A stretch of DNA of 64,000 bases from positions 10,374,688-10,438,687 of the forward strand of contig JBANSL010000013.1 of the NCBI GenBank assembly GCA_037127255.1. The letters are read 5' to 3'. Of this stretch, positions 20,800 to 32,280 are shown piece by piece. The notes beneath the pieces are model-generated. The model was not told the DNA's origin and searched no databases. It saw only the letters and a program-made list of their open reading frames with translations. The DNA comes from Persicaria tinctoria (taxonomy: Eukaryota; Streptophyta; Magnoliopsida; Caryophyllales; Polygonaceae). The position numbers and the translations under genes are program-made. Position 1 is the first letter of the stretch, and each line of letters starts with the position of its first letter.

Positions 20800-23700
20800 A
20801 TTATATTCACTTCTGGTGAATACATTCTCCATATAACCTTTGATAGGTCAGCTTTGTGCAATCAACATGGCTTTATATTTTATTTTGTATGAACACCCAC
20901 TTAAAACCAAATGATGTTACACTTTCAGGTGTTGGAACTACAAGTCCAATGTCATCATGCTTAAAGAATCCATCTTTGCATGAATTGCTTATTTCTAGCT
21001 CTTTATGATTTCGATGTCGACATCCATTTTTATTTGATGATCATCATATTCTCATAGACTCTTTCCACTTCTGGGGAATCATATACTAAGAGCCTAGTGA
21101 TCTCCAACACTTCTGGTGTACTTAAGAACCACTTGATGTTAATTGAGTTGGAGTTACTTCTGGAACTTCCAAATGAGCTAGTATATGTGACTTTGTCACT
21201 TTCTTGGCTTTTAGTAAATGCTTTCAATTGCATATTTGATAAACCTTATAATCATTTCATTTATTGAACTTCTGGTTCACTTGTATTTATCCGCGGATAT
21301 GAAATGATAGAGAAGTTGCTTCCGTGCAATCCCTTTCTCAATTGTCTCATTTCCTCTCCCCCTAAATACCGAGCATTTGATCACCATTATAAGCTCTAGG
21401 TATTTGATATCAATAGGGACTCAAACCCCATGTATCATCCAACTTCTTTGTGGTCTAATTGTAGTTCATTTGGGGGAGGTACATCTCAGAACATATGCTG
21501 CTTATTCAAAACCTTTGAATGACATGCTCTCTTCTAGAGATAATTAGGGAGATGTTATTGTGTCAAATTCGAAATGCAAACATGCATGGGCCCATTTGAC
21601 CAGCGACTCTTCTGGGTCGTCGTGAGCTACCGTATGCTCAACAATGTGGTTGATAACATTCTCTACCTTATGTTTCATATGACCAAGGTGTCAAGGCATC
21701 TTTAATATTGGAATTACACTGGTCTATATGATAATGTTCCGTAGTTGTCTCATCGAATCCAATCAATAGACATTAGAGACTTTGCATTTACTTTGAATTT
21801 AGATGGTCATGTTGTTGATTTGTCAAGATGATAGACCATATATGTTCGGTCACCCTTATAAAGGATCTTCGGGTCCTAGGACCTTCTAGTCCTATTTAGT
21901 GGGTGTCTTCGGGAGTTAATAAAAATCCATAGTAGAGTCTTCAGACTCTTAAGTTGGTGTTAAAAAACTTCACAATCTACAGGATTGTGGTAAACCTTTC
22001 TCCCCAAATGTTCATTTGCCAAACAAAACTTCGTATTTGACGCTCATGATAAGCTGTTTCTTCGGGAAACACTTTGAGCTTTGAATTACAATAAGTAAAA
22101 TCATAATAATTTTATTTAATATAAAGCAATGAATAAAAAAAACAAATAAATAAATAAAAGAAATTTGTATTTGTCCCCTTCAGGTGGAACCATGAGAAAA
22201 CTTGTTAATTTATCATTTTCTTCAAGAAATGATTTTATTCATAAAATGATTCATTTGTCAACTTCGAGTGACAATTAGTCTCTATTATGTATATTTCGAT
22301 CATATACTCCAAAAGATTATAAGTTGCAATTCAAAAAAATATAGTAAGTTGTCACATAAATATTGACCATATTCTTCAAGAAATGGTACGTTTGATTATT
22401 ACTCATTTCAGGGAGAAGACAACTTGTATACATTCACTTTAATTTCTACACTTCTGGGTATTTGTGCAACATTAAAATAAAACTCATACACTTCTGGGTA
22501 TGATTTTAAATAATCTTTATGAGGATATACAATATATCTCTTATCATTCATTTACTTCAGGAAATGAATATTGTCACTTTAGGGACAAATTTGTCTCGAT
22601 GAGAGAGAGACATTTTATGAATTTCCTGTTCATATACAACTCTTCAGGAGATGATTGTCGTTACTACAGAAACAATTTATGATTATGTGTCCATCCACTT
22701 CAGGGGATGCCTTTATATATTTCAAGAGATAATGATAAATAAATAAATAAATAGTTGATATAATTGATAAAACTATAAAAACATAAATAAATAAAATCAA
22801 ATTGGCATATTGTCAACTTCTGGTGACAAGAAAATGAACATTTGCAAATACATGTTCGTCTACTTCTGGAGACCTGTGGAGAAACCATAATTTGCTTGTT
22901 TAGCTATAAAAATCATCGATCCAGGGACGATTATGAATTTTAAATTTTTATCTACTACGGGAGATAAATTTTATCATGATATATAAGCTAAAATATTTAT
23001 CTTCTTCAGGAGATAAATAAGAATTTCATCTTCTTCAAGAGATGTGATACATAAATTGGGTTTAGTTTATCTACTTCAGGAGATAAACTACCACTTTTGG
23101 GATGATATGCAAATTTAATAATTTATATCTACTTCGGGAGATAATGTTTGTCTACTTCTGGAGACAAAAAAATGCAAATTGAAATAAATGAATAAATAAA
23201 TAATAAGTTCATCACTACGGGGATGATTTTCAATCGTTCACATCTACTTCGGAAGATGAGGATTAAACAAATATAATTTAAATAAATTAAATTAAATAAT
23301 ATACATATAAAATAAATATAATAAATATAATTTCATCACTACAGGGATGAGATTTATCATTTCATTGCTTCGGGGATGAGATCAATTTATCATTCATCTA
23401 CTTCGGGAGATGCGCTCATTCATCTACTTCGGGAGATGCGTTTGTTCATCCACTTTAGGGGATACGAGGAATTGATTTAATCGTTTTAGGGATTAAAATT
23501 AATTTATCCACTTCGGGGGATTTTACAAATCAAATTTGATTCAACAAGTTAGTATCGGAATTGAATGGGGTCATGATTAATAGTACATACGGGCATAGAG
23601 ATTGAATTCAGAAAACCACCGAACAACCTTTATACGACACCAAATTGAAAGGGCAAAAACAAATTCCACATCGATAGTTCTTCTTAACATAAACTATTCC

Positions 23701-24560
23701 GGTAGAAATCACATGAAGGATAATTAAAAAAAACATAGATTAATTCATTCATGCGGGGCGGAGCAGCGTAATTGCATTTGAATGAAGAAGAACCACATAA
23801 GCCAAATAACAAATTCGAGTAAAAAAAACGAATAGCATTAGATCAAATTGAACCAAGGGTATATTTAATTTGTGCAATAAAACGAAATTGTCTACGCATG
23901 ATATCCTTTAACAAACCGATCATCAAATTGATTAAACAAATGCATAATCAATGGAGACATGTGTAACAAATTCACCAGCAAATAATTAAAGTAACAAAAC
24001 AATTGTGTAACCGAGGAGAATCGATACATGCAATCGGTGGATCTGAAATCGGTATGCCGAGGTTAACGATTCAATTTGTTCCAAAATTGCAAATAGTGAT
24101 CGGCCGAATTTCATGATATAACAAATATAACATAAGTACATTTAAAAAAATAACATCCACTTCAAGGGATATGGTAGATTAATCCAAACAGGGATATTTG
24201 ACTTATTCAATCACTTCAGGGATTGAGATTAGTTTAATTATCCGCTTCAGGGGATATTATAAATTCGATTGATTCGATCACTTCAGGGATTGAAATTATT
24301 TTATCCGCTTCAGGGGATACTACAACTTCGATTGATTCAATCACTTCAGGGATTGAAATTATTTTATCCGCTCCAAGGGATACTACAACTTCGATTGATT
24401 TTTATCCGCTTCAGAGGATACTACAACTTCGATTAATTCAATCACTTCAGGGATTGAAATTATTTTATCCGCTCCAAGGGATACTACAACTTCGATTGAT
24501 TTAATCACTTCAGGGATTGAAAATAATGTTAATTGATCCGCTCCCGGGGATACAATTCAT
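20800..24560 (-). repeat. Array of hairpins with a constant loop and varied arms (element I)
   Basis: Many short inverted repeats share a loop close to ACTTC(A/G/T)GG on the plus strand, but their arms differ. Examples: arms TAGTTTATCT/AGATAAACTA at 23063-23090 (10 bp perfect), ATTCATTT/AAATGAAT at 22546-22569, TTCAATC/GATTGAA at 24336-24357, TTGTC/GACAA near 22571, TTTATCT/AGATAAA near 22950, TCATCT/AGATGC-type units near 23396. At least 25 were found by eye. Towards 24200-24540 some become a tandem of about 60-70 bp (TTATCCGCTTCAGGGGATAC plus the TTCAATC hairpin). The units were read directly; any role is unknown. Confidence 0.82.
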
Positions 24561-24888
24561 CTTTTAGGAATGATATATATCCAAAAAGGTATACAAAATA
24601 AAATTAAACGTACAAAGTGATGAAATAAAAAAAAATTGATCGGAGGCAGTATGTAGATGAAGATGAGGTATAGCATATAGGAAGATAGTCAAAACCAGAT
24701 TTCATGCTTTGCTCTTATGATTAAAGAATTGTCCTTGTGAAACCTAGATACAACGTACATGAAACTAGGTAATCGATAAGTAAGCATGATAAAGAAGAAT
24801 AGAATAAAATAAATCATAATCAATCGAAACTTATCTTTCAAATTTGATAAAAAGCATGTTACGATCTTGAAACCGGTAAGAGCAAATT

Positions 24889-24901
24889 CGTGCTGATAAC
24901 G
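24889..24901 (-). other. Putative primer-binding site of hairpin element I
   Basis: Minus-strand CGTTATCAGCACG abuts the LTR at 24902. The position is right for a PBS. The matching tRNA was not identified here, so the call rests on position and on partial conservation in element II (GTGC just before its LTR). Confidence 0.6.
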
Positions 24902-25046
24902 TGTGATAATAAAGAGAGTAGAGAGGAGAAGAAGAGGGTAAACTGATGTCTTATTGGGGTTCCAAGGGACCCTTTATTTAGGAGTTTACATAGGGAACTA
25001 GGGTTTACTAGTGTTTATCCATCCCTAATATAATAATATTATAACA
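24902..25046 (-). repeat. Hairpin element I, 5' LTR
   Basis: 145-bp copy apparently identical to 19979-20123, followed by target duplication TAAAG. Confidence 0.92.
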
Positions 25047-25051
25047 TAAAG

Positions 25052-25815
25052 AAAGAAAAAAAAAAGAGAATTTTTTTTAGCAGATTAGTGGTAACTAGTA
25101 CTTTTCCCGCACCTTATACGGGTGAGTATTTTTATTGAAATGTACCGTTTTAGTTCCCCCTCGTACTATGAATATATTTCATTTCATTTGAATTATTGTC
25201 ATGTTATCAATTATAACCCTCGTTATAATACAATAACACTTACAATCACAAACAAAAGTCTCATAATTACGGTCAAGTTTGATATCTTAAACAAAATATT
25301 CGACACATTAATTTTCTACTAACATATTGCTCTTGCTTTTTGTCATGTTGTTCTTCGAAATCTTTGATTATCATGATGAAATACTTTTTTATTGAGACAA
25401 TCGATACTTCAAATTTGACAAAAAAATAGTAAATCACCCGCTTCTACGCTTCTCCTAGTATCCATCCTAATTGAAGACAAAGAAAAGAAACCTTATAGTT
25501 TTTAGCTTAAGAAAGCCGAATTCAGATCCTTTATGATATTTTATCTATTACACAACATTCTACACTTTTTAAATTGATCTAAATTATAAACCAAATTGAT
25601 AAAGATACCCTAAGTTTAAATGTATAAACCCTATATAGCTAAAGAATTTTAGAAATGATATTTAGTGTGTGTTTTTATAATACTTAGACCCTTAATTAGA
25701 AAAAAAGGAACTCTATTTGTAAGTGTATAAACATTAAGAGGCCAAAAAATTAAGGAAATTTATAGATATCAAGAATCAAGGCTCCAATTATTGATCGGAA
25801 GAAACATAGTTTTAT
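25052..25815. other. Unassigned AT-rich spacer
   Basis: No coding frame, repeat family or RNA was recognised between the two hairpin elements. Confidence 0.5.
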
Positions 25816-25975
25816 TGTAAAACAGAAGAATCAAGAGGAGGATAATATGGGATTGTATTCAACTGAATTGCTTGTGGAGTATCCACCAATACAATATATA
25901 TAGGAGTCATACCCTTGGGCTCCAAGTATAAGATAAATCTAGGGTGCCACTATATACACCGCAAATCCGGATTAA

Positions 25976-26112
25976 GGATTTGCACGTCCTTAAGGACGTG
26001 CAAGTCCTCAGGCTTGCACGTCCACTATTTACACATTGCACGTCCTTAACAACGTGCAAGATCTGCACGTCCTTAAGCACGTGCAGGTCTTGCACGTTGT
26101 TAAGGACGTGCA
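25976..26112. repeat. MULE left subterminal palindrome cluster
   Basis: Repeated GCACGTCCTTAAG/CTTAAGGACGTGC words in both orientations, including the full 20-bp palindrome at 25982-26001. The same palindrome sits near the right end (53716-53735). Such subterminal repeats commonly bind transposase in other DNA transposons; that role is inferred here. Confidence 0.8.
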
Positions 26113-26117
26113 ATCCC

Positions 26118-26173
26118 TAGTTAGGGTTTTGCGTTTAGGGTTTAGGGTTTAGGGTTAGGGTTTAGGTTTAGGG
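26118..26173 (+). repeat. Telomere-like TTTAGGG tract inside the MULE end
   Basis: About six imperfect copies of the plant telomere unit TTTAGGG (GTTTAGGGTTTAGGGTTTAG followed by shorter variants). It is short, degenerate and internal, so it is an interstitial tract rather than a telomere. Confidence 0.85.
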
Positions 26174-26336
26174 ATGTTAATTGATAAAATTGAAGGTAGA
26201 TTTGAAGGATTTAGGGTCAAATTAAACAGAACACGAGAATTGTTAAGGTTTTCATTCGGATAATATGCGAATAAAGTTACAAGGAACGGAAAAAAAGGTT
26301 TTCATTCATAAGTTTAATAAAGTTGTGGAATACAAT

Positions 26337-28298
26337 CTAGGAAAATAGTAAAGGACGGCCGGCATCGGCACGCAAGGCTCTAAATCTCTCAATTTGAGCT
26401 TGAAACGGAGCATCCCATCCTTCGACGCTCGGATGATGATGTTCGACCCATTCTAGTGGAGGCGGCGGAAGAGGAGCGTTAGGACGCAACCAGATCTATG
26501 AGAACAAAAATTTAGAGTTAGAGTATTGACATATGTATGAAAATCATGAATAGGTAATAACAAAGACGTTTGAAGTCGTACCACGGCAAAATGGTCTTGG
26601 TTTCCGATGCAGGCTACACCAAGAGTTGCTGATTGGGGAGGGTTGTTAGCAGATGCCGGTGAGATCATGGGGAGACATCTGAACGGATGATGCCAAGCTA
26701 GGACGACGAGAGGAATCTGATATACCGTCGCAAATACTAAACCCATGATGGGAAGCTCTATCCACCGTCTCCTATCACCATGAGTGGCTCCGGCACATCT
26801 CTGGTAGTCGACGAACTGCTGGAATGGGTACTCTCCCGTATAACAACCGGCGTACAGATCGGCGTGATCCTCCAAGTGATTGCATAGTAACGTCTTGAGT
26901 TCCGGGAAAGCAGTCTCGCCGATCGGTGATGTCAAAGCCGCCAAAGCACGGTAGCCACAATGACCATCTCCAACAGTGTCCCTCACCATCTCAATATGAC
27001 CTAACATGAAGGGATCAACGTTGTTTCGACCCCAGTTGAACCCTCCGAACACATCATCACGTCCACGTCGAGCTGAGGTCGCTTGTGGACGAGGCCGAGC
27101 AGCATTTCGAGCAGCACGCCCTTCTTCTCTCGCAAACCTTTCCCTTACCTCCTCGTATGGCAACGGGTTGGTTCTGCAGGCATTTCTCGACCCCCGAGGC
27201 ATCCCCTTCCGTCGGACGCTTGCTGATGAGGGTGGGTGCAGCTCATCCTCGCATACATCGTTGGAAGCCGTATATGAAGATGACAGCTCATACGGCAGTG
27301 GGGTGTCGTCGAGGTCAGTCCATGTCAAATCCATCCAGAACGGGTGGATGTCCTCGGCGGGTATTGGAGTGTCGGAGTTGACGTATGCCTGAATCTCATG
27401 GACACAAGGGATCCCGTAACAAACCCTCCAATGTCGGTCCGTGCATACCGGAGGAACCTTTTGGTTCACGACGTCCTGCCACATCTTGTACAGATAATCG
27501 AAGCACTTTTTGGAGATTAAAGTCTTTACCTCATCGAAAAGGTTGACTTTATACGCCGATGTTGGCCATTTGAATCGGTCGATCTCCAAAGCAGTTTGCA
27601 GCTCATGCAGTTGACAATCATTGACTCTATGGATTGCATCGATCACGATGCGGAAGTCACCAGTCGATGAGTGAAGTGCCTCCTTCAGAACCTTGTGTTG
27701 ACCCTCAACTCTGTACACATTGAAGTGCATAGGCGATGAATATTCGATATTATATCATATTGTAATGGGAGATTTGAAGTAAGGTTGTACCTGTTTGTCG
27801 TACGGGTGCCGAGATGGAAGACTTTATCTACGTAGCACCGAACTATGCTCCTGCTGTATGGAAGCCAAACCGACTCCAAATACGCCACCACACCTGGGAA
27901 TGGGTGCCAATAAGCTCGTAGCGCCCGACGACGTCGGTTGAATGATTCCTCCGACCTCGATTCGAACAGCCCCCAACAGTTGCCCTTAAAGATGCCAGCA
28001 TGGTGTAAATTCTTCGTGATCTTCAGAGCAGCTTCCTCGCATCTTCTCGTCACGTGTAACCAACAAAGGAGATGTTGGACGTCGGGGAAGACAACATTCA
28101 GCTCCGCCAAGAGACCCAGCTCTCGATCAGTCATGATAGCTTGAGGCTGAACGCTCCCAAGCAAGATCTGAAGCTGTCGCAACACCCAGGCGTATGTGTC
28201 TTCGTTCTCTTGCAACATGAAGGCATAGGCGATGCAGTAAGTATTGCCTGAGGGTGTGAGCCCGACCACCTCGCACAAAGGAATCCCATATCTGCAGG
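26337..28298 (-). pseudogene. MULE gene 3' part: transposase domain, SWIM finger, OTU-like cysteine protease
   Basis: Three minus-strand exons with GT-AG introns: 28298-27791, 27710-26582 and 26495-26337 (stop TAG at 26339-26337). Exon one carries the MULE transposase core: CRYGIPLCEVVGLTPSGNTY, then IMTDRELGLL and HLLCWLHVTRRCEE. The next exon begins inside NRVEGQHKVLK, has a SWIM-type motif (CYGIPCVHE) and then VGDGHCGYRAL, an OTU-type Asp/Cys site. Splicing brings the candidate catalytic histidine (NQDHFAV) in frame with IWLRPNAPLPPPPLEWVEHH. OTU proteases remove ubiquitin-like modifiers. The 5' part of this exon and the DNA-binding region are lost at the gypsy insertion, so this copy is dead. 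Confidence 0.85.
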
Positions 28299-29591
28299 TG
28301 ATAATGCATATTTTAGATAGGCATGATAGATATTTTTAGAGTAATTAGGTTGCATTTCTTGCTTGCTTTATCATTAAATTGCATCTTGTGTTTATTTTAG
28401 AAAAGTTCGGATTCTGCGCAATTTTGTGTTTATCTCGCAGATTGAATCGGAACACATTGGGGAGATGCAATGTCTCGAAGAGGAACACAAGATACATGGG
28501 AAGGAACAAGGAAGAAGAAGCAAGACGAGAAGAAAAGGCCGCAAAAGAAGCCAGGACCACGGCAAAACAGCATGCCGCGGGCGCCGCAGGAGGTGCCGCG
28601 GGCGCCGCTGCACCCACTGCAGCGGGTAGTGAAGAAACAGCTTGCGGCGGGCGCCGCAACCCTTGCGGCGGCCGCCGCACGTACCTTCAGCGCATATGCG
28701 CCGTTTTAGAAACCCTAGTTTTTATCCATGTTTATTTTGAGGCCGAATTGGATCTTTTTATTAGGACTTTTATGTTATTTTTCACAACCTTTCATTCTAG
28801 GGATTCATCCATTAGACACTTTAGAGATTTTGAGCTATGTCTTCCATGAGGAACTAAACTCATCTATTCTGCCTGCAATTTGAAGCTTTATTCGGATTGA
28901 TTGTGAGTTTCTAATTCTCGCTCCTAGTTTCCTATTTGTGAATGCTTCAACCTCTTTGTGCTTAATTAATTATTGTTTTGTTCTATCTTGTCTGGCTAAC
29001 TCGTTAGATCAATTCAATCGCTAAGGTTTTGTAGATTCCTGGTTGTGAACCTTAACCTAAGTGGCAAACTTATTCCTTTAGGGCTGGTTGAACTAATTGA
29101 ATAAGTAGGAAGTTGAATGTGTTGTTAAATCCTTTTTTAGGGACTGCAAATACCTTGGCTAATCTCTGAACTTAAAGCTATCAATTGGGTTAAATCCTTC
29201 TTTAGGGACTGTTCGATTGATAAGGGTTGCTAGGACTGGTTGGACTAGTAACTATATTAGGTCGGGACAAGGGCATTCATAGGAAAAATAATAGGACGAG
29301 AAGAAGTTACAAGGATCGCTTCAATCCAATAAAGTGGAAAATTGTAGGTGGAATTGCTTCTCCAAATTGTCTAAAACCAATTCATTTACTTTGCTTTATT
29401 TACTTCGCTTTGATAAAAGGCGAACCTTTCACACACAAACCCCCCCCCCCCCAAACTGGTTACTTTGATTAACACTTGAAGCATACTTGAGTTACAAATT
29501 TCCCTGTGGATCGACCTCTTGCTTATTGCTATACTTGCTTTAGGTTTGAGTTTTCTTTGGCGGTATTCAACGACAGGTTTTACCTCCGTCA
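28299..29591 (+). repeat. Gypsy 5' LTR
   Basis: 1293 bp, from TGATAATGC to CCGTCA. It includes a GC-rich patch (about 28560-28685) of GCGGGCGCCGC-type words and a C run at about 29440-29452. Open frames inside it, such as 28379-28849, are composition effects. Confidence 0.88.
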
Positions 29592-29593
29592 AA

Positions 29594-29613
29594 TTTGGCG
29601 CCGTTGCCGGGGA
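29594..29613 (+). other. Gypsy primer-binding site
   Basis: TTGGCGCCGTTGCCGGGGA follows the LTR by a few bases. This sequence is characteristic of plant Athila/Tat-type gypsy elements. Confidence 0.85.
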
Positions 29614-29720
29614 AATTTTGTTAAATTCTTGTGTGTTTTTAGTGTTGATCTTGGTGTGGACCGTCTTATAGGGTCCATACCTTTTGCTACTAATTCTTCT
29701 CTGTAGAAAACATTGCAGAG

Positions 29721-32280
29721 ATGGCGAACCGCACTCTTAAGGAGCTTTCTGCTCCTGATCTGGCACAGCAACCCCTGGCAATCCAATACCCTGCGCTGGC
29801 AGAAGGAGTAAACTTTGAGCTGAAGTCAGGGGTAGTTCATCTTCTACCCAAATTCCATGGGCTAAGTGGGGAGGACCCCTACAAGCATCTTTCTGAATTC
29901 CATAGGGTGGTGGTTGGGATGAAACCAGCGAATGTAACTGAAGAGCAAATCAAGCTGAGAGCCTTTCCCTTCACTTTGAAGGATGATGCAAATGAATGGT
30001 TCTTCTATCTACCACCTGACTCTATTGCTACTTGGGCCGAGATGAAAAGAGTCTTCCTAGAGATGTACTTCCCTGCAACAAAGCTAAATGCTTTGAAAAG
30101 GTCTATCAGCAGCATTGAGCAGTACGCGACAGAGTCGATACATGAGTATTTTGAGCGCTTCAAGAAACTCTGCGCTAGCTGCCCATGCCATGGGTACTCT
30201 CAAAAGGATCTGGTTCTCTTTCTATTCAATGGGTTGACTGATATAGAGCGCAAGACGGTGAATTCTGCTTGTGGAGGAAACATGCTGAATAAGACACCTG
30301 CCGCAGCTTGGGAGGTGTTTAGGGAGCTATCTAAGGGCTCTAGACAGTTCAACAAAAGCACTCGGGCTAGGGGTGTACTCGCTGTTGATGCCCCTGTGGC
30401 TGCACTTCAGACGGATATGGCAGAGGTGAAGGAGATGATGAAACAATTGATCCTTGATAGAAATCCTCAACAATTGAAGGCATGTGGTCTTTGCAACCAA
30501 TTCACCCATCATATGGACATGTGCCCGCTCATACAAGATTCTAATGTTGAATTGAATGCCATTGGGAACTTCGCTCAACAAAGGCCTATGCAAGGAAACT
30601 ATGGAAATCCTGGGTATTTCAACAACAACAATTACAATAGGGGCTATCAGCAAGGCTATGGGAACTATCAAGCCCCTTTCAATCAGCAAGGGGGGCAACA
30701 GGAAAGGCCTCAACAACAATATGAACCTCGACAGGGAGGTCAGCAACAATCAAATGGGGATAATGAGGATCCACTGCAGAAACTGTCACGATTAGTCATG
30801 AGGAATGATAAACAACAGTCAGAGCGGATGGCGAATCTAGAGAAGCAGCAATCCGATCGGATGACAAATCTTGAGAATCAAATGAGTCAGCTCATTCAAA
30901 TCTTAAGTGCTAAGGAGGCAAACAGTTCAGGAAAGCTTCCGTCGCAAACCATTGAGAATCCTAAGGAGAATGTCAGTGCTATAACGCTTAGGAGTGGCAA
31001 GGAACTGGTTGTTACAAAGCAAAAGGACGAGGAGGAGATAATGGACGAAGAAATAGAAATAATTGAAGATGAAAACGGGCAAACAGTGGTGCGGCGCCCG
31101 CGGCAACCCTTGCGGCGCCCGCCGCTGTCACCTGCGGTGCCCGCCGCCAGAGAGCCGATTCCAGCTGCGCCCGCCGCAGGAGAAACCTGGCAAGCTGCGG
31201 CGCCCGCCGCTCCTGTTGCCGCGCCCGCCGCTGCCTCACCCGTCGCCGATTCTCCTCCTGGTACGTTTTCGTCCCTACCTTTTTCCTCTTCTCTCCCTCT
31301 TTCTCCTCCTTCTTCTTCTTCTCCTTCTTCTCCCCTCCCTATGGAGCCTCCAAAGCCCATTCCGCCTTTTCCAGAAGCCTTGAAGGACACACGAAGATAT
31401 GAGAATGACAAGGAAATCTTCGAGACATTCGGTAAGTGTGCGGTAAACATTCCTTTACTCAAATTAATTAAGAGCATCCCTAGATATGCTAAATTTTTGA
31501 AGGAATTGTGCACCATCAAGAAGAAGCAGAGACTGAAAAAGAAGGAAAAGGTAAGCTTGAATGAAAATGTTTCTGCTATGTTGCAAATGAAATTGCCTGA
31601 AAAATGTGGAGATCCAGGTATGTTTACAATTCCATGTGCAATTGGGAATACTAGATTCAAACAAGCCATGTTAGACCTAGGGGCCTCAATTAATGTTATT
31701 TCATATAACATGTACATGTCTTTGGGTTTGGGTGCTCTGACTGAGACTGGGGTTACAGTGCAACTTGCTGATCGATCACAAATCAGGCCAAGAGGCGTTG
31801 TTGAAGATGTTTTAGTTATGGTGGATGATTTGTTTTTCCCTGTTGATTTCTTTGTTTTAGATATGGAGCAGGGAGCCCCTGAAACACCCATTATACTAGG
31901 AAGGCCATTCCTGAAAACTGCGAAAACGAAAATTGATTGTTGTGAGGGTCTATTGACAATGGAGTTTGATGGAAGAAAGATAGAGTTCTCTCTCTTTAAT
32001 CATGCTAAGCTGTCTCCTGAAACTTCTTTAGATATGCCTATTGCTGACAATACTGATCGCAACAATAATTTCCGTGATTTGTTAGAAACACCTGTGGAAC
32101 ATAGTATATGCAAATTTGAACCCCCTAACAAATTGAACCCGTTTGTGATTCCAGGACAACCCCCAGGCAGTGCTCATGCAGAGGAGCTACGGGTAATGGC
32201 TGAATGTTGGAACAGAAAGCTACACCTTTCAAGGGTGCCCGCATTGGTCAATGAGATAACCGGTGTTGGTGACCCTGGTG
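29721..32280 (+). CDS. Gypsy gag-protease polyprotein, cut off by a hAT-like element
   Basis: An uninterrupted frame from ATG 29721 encodes about 853 gypsy residues; the last 20 residues before the stop at 32340-32342 belong to the inserted hAT-like element. A retrotransposon gag domain lies at roughly residues 55-215 (FPFTLKDDANEWFFYLPP). A CX2CX4HX4C zinc knuckle (CGLCNQFTHHMDMC) follows near residue 254, then a Gln/Gly/Asn-rich stretch (about 295-350), and an Ala/Pro-rich segment at about 455-550 encoded by GCGGCGCCCGCCGC-like repeats. The aspartic protease motif DLGASIN is near residue 650, followed by ILGRPFL. Gag packages the RNA and the protease processes it. No reverse transcriptase follows, so the element could move only with help. 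Confidence 0.9.

Larger units (their letters stand above)
19979..25046 (-). mobile_element. Hairpin-rich non-autonomous LTR element I
   Basis: Direct repeats at 19979-20123 and 24902-25046 (145 bp each) look identical base for base and are flanked by TAAAG (19974-19978, 25047-25051). Beside the right LTR the minus strand reads CGTTATCAGCACG, a PBS-like sequence. Beside the left LTR lies a purine tract (minus AAGGGGGAG, 20124-20132). The element therefore reads leftward. The roughly 4.8-kb interior has no long reading frame. Short relics resemble copia pol: near 20830 the minus strand encodes MYSPEVN, comparable to the RT motif YSPV, then KMPEALLS. The rest is crowded with short hairpins sharing a loop. 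The near-identical LTRs imply very recent mobility by proteins supplied in trans. Confidence 0.88.

Noticed and set aside
20800..24560. Hairpins as microRNA precursors
   Set aside because: Arms of 5-10 bp around an 8-base loop are much too short for a plant miRNA precursor.
26118..26173. Chromosome end (telomere)
   Set aside because: Only about six imperfect TTTAGGG units, with unrelated sequence on both sides and inside a transposon.
28379..28849. 156-codon frame, also at 51319-51789, as a gene
   Set aside because: Both copies lie in the gypsy LTRs and owe their openness to GC-rich repeats. No domain, and the frame has no start context or intron structure.
30896..31891. 331-codon minus-strand frame
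   Set aside because: Antisense of gypsy gag-protease. The plus strand has the DLGASIN protease motif and a zinc knuckle.
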